The notes below the pieces were generated by a model. That model saw nothing but the letters and a program-made list of their open reading frames with translations, was not told the origin of the DNA and did no database searches. From Sphagnum compactum (Eukaryota; Bryophyta; Sphagnopsida; Sphagnales), in assembly GCA_965153455.1 (NCBI GenBank), contig OZ234498.1, positions 18,290,001 to 18,354,000 on the forward strand: a stretch of 64,000 bases of DNA, written 5' to 3'. The translations under genes and the position numbers were made by a program. Positions 48,389 through 62,600 of this stretch are shown here, one piece after another (position 1 is the first letter of the stretch; every line of letters starts with the position of its first letter).

Positions 48389-49282
48389 TCTAATAAGGCA
48401 TTTGATACATATTAATTGTGGGTGAGAGAGAGTAGATCTTAAGAAATGAAGGGGGGTTTTAGGGTTGCCCAAGAATGGCCCCTTCACCAAAAATAATCAC
48501 AAAGAAATTTTGTCAAAGTGGAGAAAGAGAAGGTAACCCTTCCTCAAACTCAGCTGACTTCTTTATTTTATTTGATTTTGAAAGAAAACCTTTCTTTCAA
48601 AAGTTGCCCTTTGTATTAAAAGATTCATTACATTATTGCTCATTGGATTTAGGGTTTAAGGAAGGTCTGCTAATTTTTTTTGTTGGCATGAGTTATATAA
48701 GAATTAGACCGTTTGAAGGGCAATAAGGCTTGAATTTTAGGCCTTCCTACTGGGGCTTACGCCATTGGCCCAAGTGTGAACTTGTTACCCAATTAATTTC
48801 TCCTTCCATAACCAGTTTTTTGGAATTTAGTTGAATTTTCAATCCCAAACATGATCAAATCTCAATATCTAACACATATTATTAGGTATAAAATTTATAC
48901 AAAATCATCTCCACAAAATCTCACTCATTGTGGGCTTTCCACCAATACCAAGAGCACACCCTAATTTCTCTAGAACTTTTAGTATTGATTTTATCAAACG
49001 CTCAATGAAAAATTATTCAATATTAAATAACTCCTGCACCATAGGTCTAAACATTGTGAAACCAGTTCAGTTCAGTCCACCTCCAACTGCTTCAGAGCTT
49101 TTCAACGGTACCAAGAGTGCAACAAGAGACACTGAGGTTTGGGAGATCTCAAAATGTGACAAACAAACAAACTAGACAGATTAGTGATGATCATAGTTGG
49201 GTAGCATTTGATGTTGCCCTTGAAACTGGCATTCAAATGCTAGACATGAGTCTAACACAATGACAAGCTGCTTCAAAAAAGA
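48389..49282. other. spacer between MITE-like copies
   Basis: An 83-codon frame at 48,475-48,726 has no recognisable family. Nothing else was seen. Confidence 0.35.
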
Positions 49283-49606
49283 ACAAGGGGTGCCACACAC
49301 TGTGGCCTTGCCATTTACATTAAAAAGTATCTTAAGGCAAAAGAAGAATTATGGAAACACAAATATTTCATCATGCAAAAATATAATCTTCAAAGCAAAT
49401 CCTCTAAAAGAAACCAAAATCCTTCAAGATATTATTATAACTCTATAATAACTAATCTCAAGTTTCAACACAAGGCAAAATATCATCTTTCAAAAATCCT
49501 CATATAAAAATAGACCTATTACCTAGGGGGCCAAAATCCCTTAAGCTACTATACTCTATAATGAATCTAAACACAATATCCTTGCATACTAAGGCAAGGC
49601 CAACAA
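49283..49606 (-). mobile_element. MITE-like element, copy 3 (opposite orientation)
   Basis: Full-length copy on the minus strand: GGCCTTGCC at 49,304-49,312 and GGCAAGGCC at 49,593-49,601, with the shared ACAAGGGGTG tail on the left. It faces both neighbours at 48,074 and 51,123. Confidence 0.9.
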
Positions 49607-51120
49607 ATCCAGCACAACGATCAGAGGGGGAAACCGGTGTACAAACTGCTCGGACCAAGGGTCCTCTTGAAGACTCCACTTGCACCAACCATTGAGGAGG
49701 TCAGATGTTTGGATGAATTGGGGGGGGGGGCGCAAAGCTCAGAGCAATGAGAGGGTCATTCATCAATTCAAGGATGACACTAATTTTTTGCTTCACTCGT
49801 GGAGATGGTCACATTATAAGCTCTCTCTCGGATACAGTCTCCATAGAGATGATAAAGCTTCCATAGTAGGATTTTATGTCAGGTAATGCCTAAGGAGCCA
49901 GGGTGTTCCCACATAAGGACCCCTTGGCTCGACCTCAGGTGGGCAATTACTTCAGGAATGCCCCACTCCTTGGCCTCGGCCATTACCCTACACTTAATTC
50001 CCAGCAGGAAGAGAAGAGAAGAGATGTGGGCAAGCACTAAACAGCTGCAACGGGTTAAATGGCAACGAGTCTCTGCGGTGGGTGCATGACATGCTCAACA
50101 GAAGGATTCCAGGGATGGTCAGAGTCATAAAATCATCTGCAGAGAGTTTCTAGCTTTCCTAGTTGATCTGTCCCTGACCTTTTGTCATAAATGAAGGTGA
50201 GCTTAATCTGCATCCTGAAAGAAGTAAATCTGTCTCACCCATCCTGTAATATTGTTAATAACACTTCAGGCATCCATTGCATACTTAGACCATCTCCACC
50301 CAGACCTCCAATTTGGCCATCTATCCGTATGCACTACATCCAGCATGAAGTGTTAATTATTCCCCTATCGCCTCCTATAGACATGAACGAAAAAGCAGTG
50401 TAAAGTGAGAGACTGTTTAAATCTGACTACATTAGCCAATCATTATAATTGGCAAATCAAAAAACAATCATTTCCTTCCCATACTCTTAGAAGGGTCTGT
50501 AATGTCGGCATGTTTACAGGCCCAATCTGACTTTGGTATTGTTGGAAAGATCTTGATGAGCAGGATTTAATGGAATTCATTTGGCAAGATTTGGATTCAG
50601 AATGTGGGAGATATTGATATTGATATTTCGGTGATTTCTGCCGCTGAAAGTTCAAATAAATTCCAAAAAACCAGGTTTTGAAAGGAAAAATCAGTTGAGG
50701 ACATGGTAACACTTGCGCTAACAGGCACACGCCACAGCTTGTTTACAGGCCCAAGCTGACTTTCACACTAGTAGTGACTTCTAGGGTTCAACTAAAATAT
50801 AGTGTATAGGCCATTAAAATTGTGTAGAGGCCCATTTTTACTGCCATGAATTCTGATCAGATGCTCTACCCATTGATGATAACTTTAAGCCTTCCACTAG
50901 TTTGGAGTTCATCTTGATTTTTCATCAAACAAAAGACCTTGTGGTGGAGTGGAAAGTGTACTACAGCAAATATCGCATATACCCTAGTCAGGGTCAGTTG
51001 ACAGGGGGAGTGAATGTAACATGTCATGTGTACACCAAGTCTCTATTCAGTGAGATTCCCATCGATGCAGTCAGAATGTAAGTTAATAATCTCCAACATC
51101 TGCCATGCCAGGAGTCTTTG
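49607..51120. other. spacer between MITE-like copies
   Basis: GC content is intermediate and only short frames are present. No family is recognised. Confidence 0.35.
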
Positions 51121-51443
51121 TTGGCCTTGCCTAACAAGGCAACGTTATTGTGTTTAGATTCATTATAGAGTATAGTAGCTTAAGGGATTTTTGCCCTTAG
51201 GTAATAATAATAGGTCTATTTTTATATGAGGATTTTTGAAAGGTGATATTTTGGCTTGTGTTGAAACTTGAGATTAGTTATAATAGAGTTATAATATCTT
51301 GAAGGATTTTGGTTTCTTTTAGAGGGCGGCTTTCTGAAGATTATATTTTTGCATGGTGAAATATTTGAGTTTCCGTAATTCTTCTTTTGCTTTACTATCC
51401 TTTTTATTGTAAATGGCAAGGCCACAGTGTCACATACCCCCTG
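51121..51443 (+). mobile_element. MITE-like element, copy 4
   Basis: GGCCTTGCC at 51,123-51,131 and GGCAAGGCC at 51,415-51,423, with the same internal blocks as the other copies and the shared GTGTCACATACCCC tail. The left flank TTTGTT is shared with copy 3, so the true element end may lie a few bases further out. Confidence 0.9.
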
Positions 51444-53735
51444 TTATTTGTATTTGGGTGGTCCCTTATAAGCAACACAATGTTCGTGATGATGAGGTCC
51501 TACTTAGATCAAAGGCAATGCAAGGTCTGCTTTGAATTTTTTGGGTTTGGGTAGTGTTAGCCAGAATGAACCCAACAACCCACACATTGCACCATGTGGG
51601 ATGGATGGATGGATGGATGGATGATAGGTGAACTGGAAACACCTTTTCATTGGATTCCAATTCCACATGTTTAACTTAGTTTCTGTTTTCACTACCTAAC
51701 TAGAAAACAACTCATTAGCCCTTTCCTATGTACAACCCCCTCTACATGCCTCTACTTGGTTAGTAGCCCACTATTATTCTACCTTCTTACTGACAGAATC
51801 TATCCTTTTCAGGACATGACTAGCAAGGTGAAACCAGACCTCAACTAAGTTGAGGTTCATCCACAACTGAGTCATCAGGGTTTCCAATGGATGGTGCAGC
51901 ACTGCTTCACTCTGACCCAATATTAACTGACATTTTTGACCAGGTCCAGGCCATTGGGAGAGGGGATGAGTTTACAGCATTGTAAACAGCCATTATGCAT
52001 GTACATTCTTACATTTTTCTAAAAGAAATCCAGCAACTTGGTTTCATGGCAGGTAACTTTCAGGCTGAAACTTTTGCAGGAAAAAAGTTTCCATTTGGTT
52101 CAAAATTATGGATTTTCCACCACTAGAGTTTTTCAAACAACACTTTGTGAAACCATGAGATTTGGGACCTTTTCTACATTATCCATGAAAGGTAGTAGAC
52201 TCAACGTTAGTTGAGCGAGCAATAGGTTGTAAATATTCGCACAATAGTCTAGACACATAGCAAATATATCCAACTCGTCCAACATATAAATCATGGCGCC
52301 TAGCCCACAACATGTTTGAGACATTGGCATGTTTCATATCCATGTTTTGAGGTTCAGTTTGCATTTTAAAGTGTTGAAACATGGTGCCTGCCTCTAGGGT
52401 AGAGCAACTGGTGCGCGAACACTTAAAGGTTCGGAGAGCTAATGCATCTTAGATGTTGCTCCATTGCAACAAGAGCTGAAAGAAAAGTTGCAAAGCTAAG
52501 AGTTGCACATCTGAAGGTGCTTGAAGCATTAAAAAACTCAAAAAATGAGCAAGATATGCATATTTTAGTGTCGGGGGTTCAAAAACACACCAAAACAATT
52601 CCTTGGTCACTTTAGAACACATGAACATCATCCTACTCATGCATGAGCAAATGTTCAATGATCCATGACTAAACATTACCTACCCTCTTCACAAATATTG
52701 GATGCAACATAAGGACAAACAAAAGAGGCCACAAAAAATGTTCATCTTTGGTTTCAACAAACAAGATTTTTTTTTAAATGTTTTTTCAATCAACAATGAT
52801 GGGGGCAAGAGAGAGCAAAACCCTAAATTCGTCGCCCGCTTTTGGCCACCATTGCCTCATCCTCCAACTATATCTACCAATATAGAACCAATTTTGCAAT
52901 CAATTTTGCAACCTTCAATTTAAGTTGGTTTAATGATATTGACAAGCCGCATTCCCCCATTGCTAAAGTCCATTCATAGGTTGCTACATCTTCCTCTTCT
53001 ATCACACTCCTAATGGCCCCATTTTTCTACTTCGGGTGTGTCCATTCAGATGGTCAAAAAGAGAACTTAGAATATGTGAAATATTCAACTAGCCCCCTAT
53101 AAAGAACAAGTACCTTGCTCATGGTTTCCTCCAAAGTTTCACTTGTCCATTGCCCTTCACGAATGTTGCAGGAGATTGACTAATCGGGCTATTTTTTGTA
53201 TTGGGGCTTCCTTAGCTTCATGGGCCACGATTCCAAGTTTCAAGGGCACGGTATCCTTGTGAGTTGGCCCCATGGTGTCGCTCCTTTATTTACAAGTCAC
53301 AATTTGTATCATTTCCCCCTGCTAGTCCTAGCCTCCAAAGAGTTGGAGGTTCAAAGTTTGGCCCTAATATAGGTACACATTTTAACTTCCTGAATTCAAC
53401 CCAAGAAGATAGGAAATGAGTTAGGGCTAGAAATTTTGTAAGTGCATGCTCCCAAAGGAACCCAGTAGATGCAATGAATTTGTAAAAATCCTCAAAATCT
53501 TTCCACATCAACATGACATCTATTGTTTCTGTGCAGGTGATGGGGTTGAACCTCTTGTTGCATTGTGCTTGAACTTGCAAGAATTTGGTATGTCTTGGTC
53601 GTGCTTGGACTCTAGAATTTATGTTTGTATAATGTTCAAACCAACAAAAACACAGATATTTCTTATACCTCTTTGCATATATTTAACCTATGATCTATGA
53701 CCTCACATCTGGTCTAGGGGCTAGTATTGCTTATT
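51444..53735. other. spacer, no gene recognised
   Basis: A GGAT microsatellite at about 51,600-51,622 and mixed-composition DNA. Frames are short and unassigned. Confidence 0.4.
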
Positions 53736-53739
53736 TTAT

Positions 53740-54180
53740 TAACTCCTTGTTTTTTATCAAATTTTCCCTCTCTACATTTAACCCTAATCCTAGCCCTCAT
53801 CTTGAATCTTGACCCTATTCTATCTATACTTTGACATGTACTAAAGGTGTTGCTTTTACATTCAAATCTAAATTTTCTTTATTTTTCAGCTCCTTGTTTC
53901 TGATCAGATCCTCCCTCTTTACATCTAATCCCAGCCTTGATCTTGAACCTTGATCATGTTTTATCTCTACTTTGACATGTTTTAAAGGTGTTGCTTCTAC
54001 ATTCAAATTTGAATTCCCTCTATTTTTCAAATCTTTGTTTTTGATCAAATCCTCTCTCTATGCATCTAACCCTAATCCAAACCTTGATACTGAACCTTGA
54101 CCTTGCTTTATCTCTACTTTGACATGTACAAAGGTGTTGCTTTTACATGATCTAAATTCCTTCTTAGGTGTTGCTCCTCT
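53740..54180. repeat. ~144-bp tandem repeat, about 3 copies
   Basis: The landmark CTACTTTGACATGT with following AAAGGTGTTGCTT(T/C)TACAT recurs at about 53,828, 53,969 and 54,116. Spacings are 141 and 147 bases, both multiples of three. On the minus strand two units share an open frame with the repeated peptide core ATPLxHVKV; the third is frameshifted by one base. Confidence 0.8.
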
Positions 54181-57100
54181 CCATGTTCTACATGTAAACA
54201 TTTTAACAAAATTACATTAAGAACTAAAAGCCTTAAGAAAAATTGCAATTCATCCTCTATGTGCTTTGGTAGGGAAGACATACTTGTTAGAGATGATATC
54301 TAAAAATTCTACCCAGTTCTATAAGAATTGCAACCAACTTGTTGCCTTGTCCAAATTTTGAGGGGAAAACCAAAATGCTAAACTTGGGGGGGAAGCTTCT
54401 CCTTTGTCATGTTAATAAATGTTGTTATTTCCCAATGTGTGCTCTATGTGTGTTTTAGGGTTTAGGGTTGTTTTCTTTAACGGTGAGTTGCAATTCTTTA
54501 AATGTGCAAGCCTCCACCCCTAAACCAAACCCTTGTAAATGTTCCATATACAACACCCATTATTGAACCCTCACAAATATGCAAAGCAGAAAATGGGCTC
54601 AAACTTGGCAAATCGCAAAAAAAATTTATAAATCTGTTCGCAAAAACACCAATCTCCGAATGGCCAAACCAACATCACACACATGGGTATTTTTTTGGGG
54701 TCAAGTAAGCATGCCCAACTATTCATCTCGATACCCTCTACCACACCCCATAATGCTTAAAGGCACACAATTATTTTTTTAAAGCATTCTAGAACTACCC
54801 CCTACACCGTTCAGAGAATAGCCCCCCTAATAGCAGAGGACAAAAATTAGTGAATGACAAAAAAATTATTGACTAGCCACTCTTCGAGTGTTCGCCCACC
54901 GGCCCCTAAACAACATAGGGCTACTACCACTACCCAAGTTTTTGAAATTCAAGTTTTTGTTTCTTACCCATTTTGATTTTGTTTGTTGGTTTGGCTCCTT
55001 TTATTTTGCTTGTTTTTTTAGTTTTCTTCTTTTTTTTAATTAATTTTGCTCAATCTATTACATACTTGTTGTTTTGCTTATTGGCTTCATTGTTTGTAAA
55101 TGTTTGTTGTTTAAGTTGTTGAGTTTTTTTTATGTTTGCTAATATTTACTTATTAATGTTTATTGCTCATAATTTTGTTTTTTTCTTCACTTCTTGTTCT
55201 TTGTTATTTCTTATTTTGATTATGGTAGTTTAATAACATTTTAGAATTTGTGCGTTACTTTTTATATGAGCTTCCTTACTTGTTTATCTTTGCTAACTAC
55301 TTTTCATTAGTTGCATTATTTTCATTAATTGCTTCTTGCTATTTTTTCTTTTTAACTATTGTAAGTTAAGTATTTCAAATATTCTTGTTGTTTTCTATAT
55401 GATATTCATTGCTTGTTCCCTTTTTTTTACTTCGTTTCCTAATTTATGCTTCAAATCTTTGCAAGTTCATGATAAATTACTTTCATTTGATGAAATCTTT
55501 TTTTTGGATTTTTGATGTTTCAAAAGTTTCATAAATTTCAAAATGAAATCAATTCTTACCTTTCTAAAATAACCTCCAATCCCAATTTCAACTTTGTTTA
55601 AAATTTTGAAAGAACCCCCAATTCTAGTTCAAGGATTGTCTAATTCAATATAGCCTTTGGTTTGGTTCCATACCCAATTCTTCACACTTCAAGATTCCAA
55701 ATTCTTAGTACTTCAAAAACTTCCTAGCAAGTCTAGTTCCAAACCAAATCCAATTCTACCTACCTACACATATAGCTCAAAATAAATTTTTTTAGTCCCT
55801 ACCACTATAATACCAATAAAATGTAACAACTTATATAACTACATGTTTTTTTTTACTCACCTACTTGAAACATGTTCCAAAAATAACAAATACATGTCAA
55901 ATGCCACACCCCCACTAGGCACCCCAAAAATATTTTTCAAAAAAATGTATATTAAATTATTTTCTCAAAGTAACAACATGTTTAACTAGGTGAAAACATA
56001 TTATGGTGACCCCTTTTTGAGTTTTTTTGGGTTTAATATTATAATATGTATCTTTCAAAACATGGTGCATGTAATCTTGGGGTTCTAATTTTGAGGTTTG
56101 GGCTTTAAAATTATGATTTTCATAAAGTTAATGTTACATAATATTATTTGAATAAATAAATAAATTTAATCATTTTAATCTAAAGAACCATGGGTATATT
56201 TATAGTATACAAAACACAATAGAACCCATTTCAAATTTCAAACTACATTAATCATTTGGTTTCATTCATCATTCAAATTAATTTGAAATGGATTTTATTC
56301 ATGGGCCCAATTCTATTCACAATGCTTATCACCTTCCATTTTCAAAGTGATTGTTTGTTAAAATTTCAAATTACCACATACTTATGGGTAATGCATTTTT
56401 AAAACCTAATTTATCAAATGAAAATTATTAAACTTTCACATGGTTCATAGACATATTCAAAAAATGTGGAATCACATATAAAATAGATACTTCAAATTTT
56501 AGAAAATTAAAAATAATTTTTATTTTTTTCAAATATATTTATTTTTTAATACACAATTACAAATATATTCCAATCCACCATAATATACATAAAAAAAAAT
56601 TAAGTTTTTTTTAAAAACTTATTGCTTGGATAATTATGTTCTATCATGATATGCAAAAACATTAATAACATGTTGACATGGTTTAGGTTCAAAAACACTC
56701 ATTCAAAAAAAACATTACAATGTGACTATATAAAGGGGGTCATCGTAATATGCTTTCACCCAACCTTAGTTAAAATTATATAAATCAAAAAATAATTTAA
56801 AAAAATAAAGAACTAGAGCTTGTATAAAATGGGTTTTGGGTTTTAGGTTTAGTTCTGATTGAAGACCAATTCTTAATTCTAGTTCTGATTTTAGTTTCCG
56901 GTTGGTTCTACTTTGTAAGCTATTTTTTGAAAATTTTAAACTAGTAGTTTGGGTATTCAATAATCAGACCAATAACCAAAATTTGAACCACCCAACACTG
57001 TTAAGTACCCACAAACCTTTCTTTGGTTTTCCTGGAGTTCTTTTTTTATTATTTTATTTTCCTATGATACCACTAGGTGAACTAGAGATAATTTAGTGTT

Positions 57101-59090
57101 GCCAAACAAATTACCACTAATGACTAGGACTACAAAGATCCTTTATGCGGTTCCTTATTTCTTTTATTTATGTATGTAATATGAGTAATTATAGTTATTG
57201 TTGTTTTAGCTTACACTACTCGACAATTACCACTATACCTAAATGTAATTGTTGGACCCTTTTTTGGGAGCTTCTTTACATTAAATTACTTCCAATGATT
57301 GCAAAGAGAGTTTAGGAATGAGGTTGAAATTCAATAAAGGAATTTTAATTATTTTTTCCATCAATTTGTCTATTCCAATTCATGAAATTTGATGTCAATG
57401 ACATTTATATTTTTTTTTTAATTTTTAAAAAAAAAATTCCGATGTTGAGGAACATAGAACATGTAACACATTCCTTTCATTTACCCACAACTCAAAATTG
57501 GCGAATGAATATGAAAATCTAAATCTCATAATGTGCAGTTTTTCCACATTATTTCCTTTGGGAATTGGACCCAAAAAAATGTTTTTTTCAACATTTAGAA
57601 TATCAAGTAAACATGTACTGGATTTCAAAATTTGTCGAACATCTCAACTACACCACATATTTGGGGCCTTCTGTTTGTTTTTCATTGTGAACCATGAAGG
57701 TTTGTTGTTGAGAGCTTGGTTGTAATTGAAATTTAAAGAATTGTGAAGGTGGATGTTGTTTGCAACAATGTTGTGACTTAACACAATTTGAAGAGTTAGA
57801 AAATTTTTGATGCCTAAGATTGTTCAATTCCACAAATCTAATGACAAAATCGATGTTTAGCAATTTGGAAAGGCACTAATCCAAAATCGAAAATCCATGC
57901 AAAGCAATCCAACAAATATTTTTTTTGTGGCACCCACTACTATCATGATTGTTTTTCTCCCTCTCTATGTGCATATGTTACAAGCTTGTCATTGTCAACT
58001 TTTCCTCGACTCTTGAATTCATGTAGATGTTGTTATTGACAATGTGATGTTCAGGAGTTGCAATATTGTGAATTTGAGAAGTGCAATTTTGCAACCTGAA
58101 AGTATGTGTGGAAATGGGTGCAATCCCAAAGCCTTTACGGTTAAGGTTCAAAGTCGTAAGGTGCTACATCGGATTGTGGTATAGGTGTATAGCAGCATCA
58201 TGTTGGCTTGGAGTTCTTTTTATTGATTACCTGAAGGCTTCATGTGGTGGAAGCTTGAAGTAGCCATGATGTAAAAGCGAGGCACCCATTTTTGCCTCAT
58301 TCATGATGATTGAACCATCTTCTTTGTTGCATTACATTGGAGAATGTCTTTCAATCAGTTTTCAACATTTTCCAGAGATGGTCCACACAACAACACCATC
58401 AAATCCCAGGAAACACTCTTGATCACAACAAAACTGGATATTGGACCAAATGCAGAAAATGCACCTCAGAGCAGATGGGCTCTTCACCATTGATTCAGAA
58501 TCTAGTCACTCCTCATCTTGGTGTGGCCATCAGCAGCCATATTCAATGCAGTAAACTTGAGGAAATCTTTGGGAGAAAAAAAACATTCTTAGATTCAAAA
58601 ACCTCAAACACTCTCCATAGCATTCAACAGTCTTATGAAAATGGAAATGGATGAAACAGGACAGACTTCTACCAATCAAGAAAAGGAGCATTAGCCTCTT
58701 TGATGGACTGGATCTCTTTTGCAGGTGCAAAGAGACTGGAAACAACTGCAGATATTTCCTCTAAAGAAAAATCAGACAAAAAAAAGGACACAGACATTGA
58801 CATACACACACATACAAATCTGCAAGGCACAATATGGACATATATATCTTTTGACAACCCTTTTGAACTCATTGCTCATATTTCTGCAGAAAACAAGACA
58901 AATTGCACTACTGACAATATGAATCAACACTTTTCAGTGAAAGGTTTTGGAAGCCGAGTGCAGATGAACACCTATGACCAACATGCATGAAAATGTCAGC
59001 ATAATCCCAAAACAGAAGGACTAACAACTATCAATGCCAGTATTTCTGAACTGCATTGAAGGTCAGCAAGAGGAGGATGAAGTTTCAAGC
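54181..59090. other. Very AT-rich spacer, no gene recognised
   Basis: 54,900-57,800 is dominated by A/T runs with no recognisable frames. 58,000-59,000 is less biased but no frame could be assigned; it may be flank of the gene on the minus strand to its right. Confidence 0.45.
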
Positions 59091-59096
59091 TTTATT
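59091..59096 (-). terminator. Candidate poly(A) signal of the CCCH gene
   Basis: AATAAA on the minus strand, about 575 bases after the stop codon of the CCCH zinc-finger gene. Plant signals are loose, so this is tentative. Confidence 0.3.
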
Positions 59097-59668
59097 CTAA
59101 AAACTTCACAAGACTTCAACATCGCACTTTTGTAACCATAACTCTCAGCTGCATGTCCCCAATATACACAGCTGGGCAGGATATGAAAGCCAACTGACCA
59201 AAATAACTATGAATAACTCCAGACATATCACAACAGTGCAACTCCTTAAGAACTAAAATGGATGTGTTTCAAGGCTCACATCTCCACATGGAGGATAGTT
59301 GAGCTAGGCCTCATCAAGCTTGAGATGGTATCGAATTCAAAACATCTGGATTCCCTGCTCACACAGAAATGAATTTACGGATGACAGGAATAGTTTTCAT
59401 CAGCTATTTTTGAACAAGCTCTCCTCAATTTCTGTACAACCTGCAGATCCCAGAATAAGCTCAGTACATACCACAAACATACAGGGCTTGTAACAAATGG
59501 AAATCACTTGTCTATTCTAGATCAAAGAGACAATCTGACACAGTTGAATTTCTAACCATAGTTGAACAGAAAGAGGAACATAAAGCCAGAATACATAGGA
59601 CACTTCTTACCAAGTTTCTGGGGTACTTTTACTTGGTCAGATTTCCAAGAAGCTGCTAGTATCAACTG

Positions 59669-62600
59669 TCAATATCGTACATAAGATGGAGGCTCCTGCT
59701 CTGGAATCTGTGACTCATTTCACTTAAGCATATTAGCGTAGAGACAGTTAACAACATCCAGAATGTACCCTTTGAATAACATACACATGCACAACAGCAT
59801 GAAGGCACCCCTTGCTTTGACACAACTTAAAATAAAGGTGTGGTGAGAGTGGCGAGATGGTTTCAAAGGAGAGAATTCAACACAATCATGTCCTCCCTAC
59901 TGATTGTACATATGTAAACTGCAAAATGACAGAAGGACATACCTCTCCTAGTTTCCATGTCTCCTTCAACCAAATATCATCTGCCACTGGCGGTTGACCT
60001 TCCAGAGAACTCTTTGTAAATGGTGAGGTTCCTGGCAACCTGTAAAAAGAACATCATGTTTCATGAGACCATTACACCAAGGTAATGTGCAGAGAAGCTC
60101 ACCTTAGTTAGTGTATGCAGGAATATCCCCATAATTACGTCCAAATTTGAAACTTTAGGTCAATTCAAAAAGAAATTGTAAAATGACCTCATGCTATGGC
60201 TAATGAGATACATGAGTGAAATTCCAAGAGACCCTGAAAGAAAACTGCAGGAAAACACAAACAAAATAAAATACCAACTAAGAAGAGAAGAATAGAACAC
60301 AAGTAACAATAGTCTCTCATGTGTCCAGTGACCAGCAACACCAGATGTGAGCAAGATGTAGACGAAGACCAAGTTATGAGCCCATCAATGGCATGCCTCT
60401 GATCCTACAGCAAAGAGAATATCCTGGATTACTGGACTCCATAGAAAAAATTCTCACACTTGAGAGGTGAAGGGGGATGCTGGTAAGGGTGTGGTGCTTG
60501 TTGATAGGCTGGCTACAAGAGGCATAACTTCTGGAACAGATGGTGGTGGTGACTGGGTAATATTTCCAAAACCAAGTGTTGGAGCCATATTAGGGACAGG
60601 AGAATTGAAGGGGGATATTGGCACTGGTCCAGCACTACCAATTCCTCCAGTGCCAAAACCTCCTGCAAAAGCAAACAATCAGATGATCACAATTAGTAGT
60701 CTCTTATCCAAGAGGAAACCATAACTGAAAGTGATGAAACTTGGCTCTGGTCCATGGTGTCAGTGTCTCATAACTGGCCAATGTGCTATAGAAACTCCTT
60801 GTGAAGAACAGAGAAAAGAAAAGTACCTGCAATCCCAGAGTTTGTATTGCCAAAACCCTTAAAGCTCTGCATGCCAACAAAGTTCTGTGATGGGGGTAGC
60901 TGGGTGCCAAAGAGATTTTGATCCGGCTGGGGATATGCATTCCCTAAGAATGTACTTGTATTTGGTGCTGGAACAATGGGCCCTTTTGTGTTGAAAGAAC
61001 TCCCAAATCCACCTCTGCAAGAAGCAGTGTTTGTGAGAGGGACAACAAAGGATATAAGACACAATTAACTCTCAACATGTACCCTAGAAGTATCCTGATA
61101 GAACAAGTGGATACTGAACACCATCAACTACTTATACCATTTCAAAAACCAATGACAGTCAATCAGCTACCACAAATGGAGGAACACAAGTAAGGGGAAT
61201 GCTTTTCAATGTCCACTCACATAGATTGTGGAGAGGCACCAGCTGCAACTCCGAAGGGGGATATAGGCTGACCAAAACCCACATTAGGAGTGGAGGGAAC
61301 TCCAAAGACCATGTTTCCACCTGGTTGGGGAGTGCTGGCAAATGGGGAAGATGGGAAAGCCACTGGTGTGAAGCCAGCACGTTGGGCCACAGGACTTTGG
61401 TATGGATTTCTTAGCAAACTCTCAAACTCAGCATTCTTTGCAGCAACCATTGATGCCTCTTTTTGTGCCTGATCAACACACAAGGACCACAGTCTCACCA
61501 AAACATCTTTCAAGGAATGAACAGTAATTGACCATATGAATATGCAGACTTACAATTTGATGAAGGGACAATCCCTGTTTTGCACTGTCATATGCAAGTG
61601 CTCGCAGCTCTTCTGGACTCACATCCCCACTTATGTCATTCGGAAGGCTACAAATGACAACTCCTGTCTCTTAGTTGACATGCAGCTGAGATAGACCCAT
61701 TCAGTAGCTGGACAAGCAGAGATGATCACAGCACACAAGTAGCAACAAGGAAAAGACAGACCAGGGATCAAATGATAAAAATCACTAAATACATCTGCAA
61801 CCATGATGTTTCCAGGAAAAAACTTACAATTTCCAGTGACCATAGCTTGTAAGCCGCCAGAAAAGAGGATGTTCATGTGCCATGTCATCCTTGATCTGTT
61901 CTTTACAGACTCTTGGGTCATTGCACCTGCCATCCAGCTTTCTCTCACAACTTTGCAAATCTTCCATCAAATTCACAAGGGTCACACAGCTGCAAGGATA
62001 AAGAGAGACAAGAACGAGTACAGAGAAGAGGAGGCATGAAGCCACTCCATGACTTGGAAACCAATGTGGGACAATTCATGCATCTGAAGAGATAATCAAG
62101 CTGCTCAACCTCTCTACAAACATAAAGGCAAAAACCATGCATTCTGCCCAGAATGTTAGATCATGTGAATTGGCAATAGTCTGCCCTACCACCCTTCCCT
62201 AAAACTCCATCTGACTGACAGAAAGTGCATTCTCACTTGTGATCTTTCAGAGGTACTTGCTGCTGTGGCTTTTGAGAACTATTTGCATTGGAGAGAGCCT
62301 CGAAACTATTCCTCCCCCTCTCACCAAAGCCTCCCTGTAGAACAAGTAACTTGGTCAAAGCCTGTTTTTTTGTGCTTCTTTAGAACATTATATTCTAAGG
62401 GAGAACTATATACCAGAAATGCCAGCATATAGAAGACTCATAAGCAAAACCCTAAACCCTAAACCCTAGACCCACATTGTGGCAGATCGATTCCCCCTCC
62501 AGAGAGACATGGGAGAAGATGAATACGAGAGTGATTGATACTCCAAACTTGCAATTGGGAGACATCATGGAAACAACACACGTTCAAGTCAGATCAACCA

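Noticed and set aside
60454-60678. Ending the CCCH-gene protein at the TGA at 60,454
   Set aside because: A GTGAGA donor two codons earlier joins in frame to exons at 59,943-60,039 and 59,669-59,707, which restore the conserved WLKETWKLGEIPE C-terminus.
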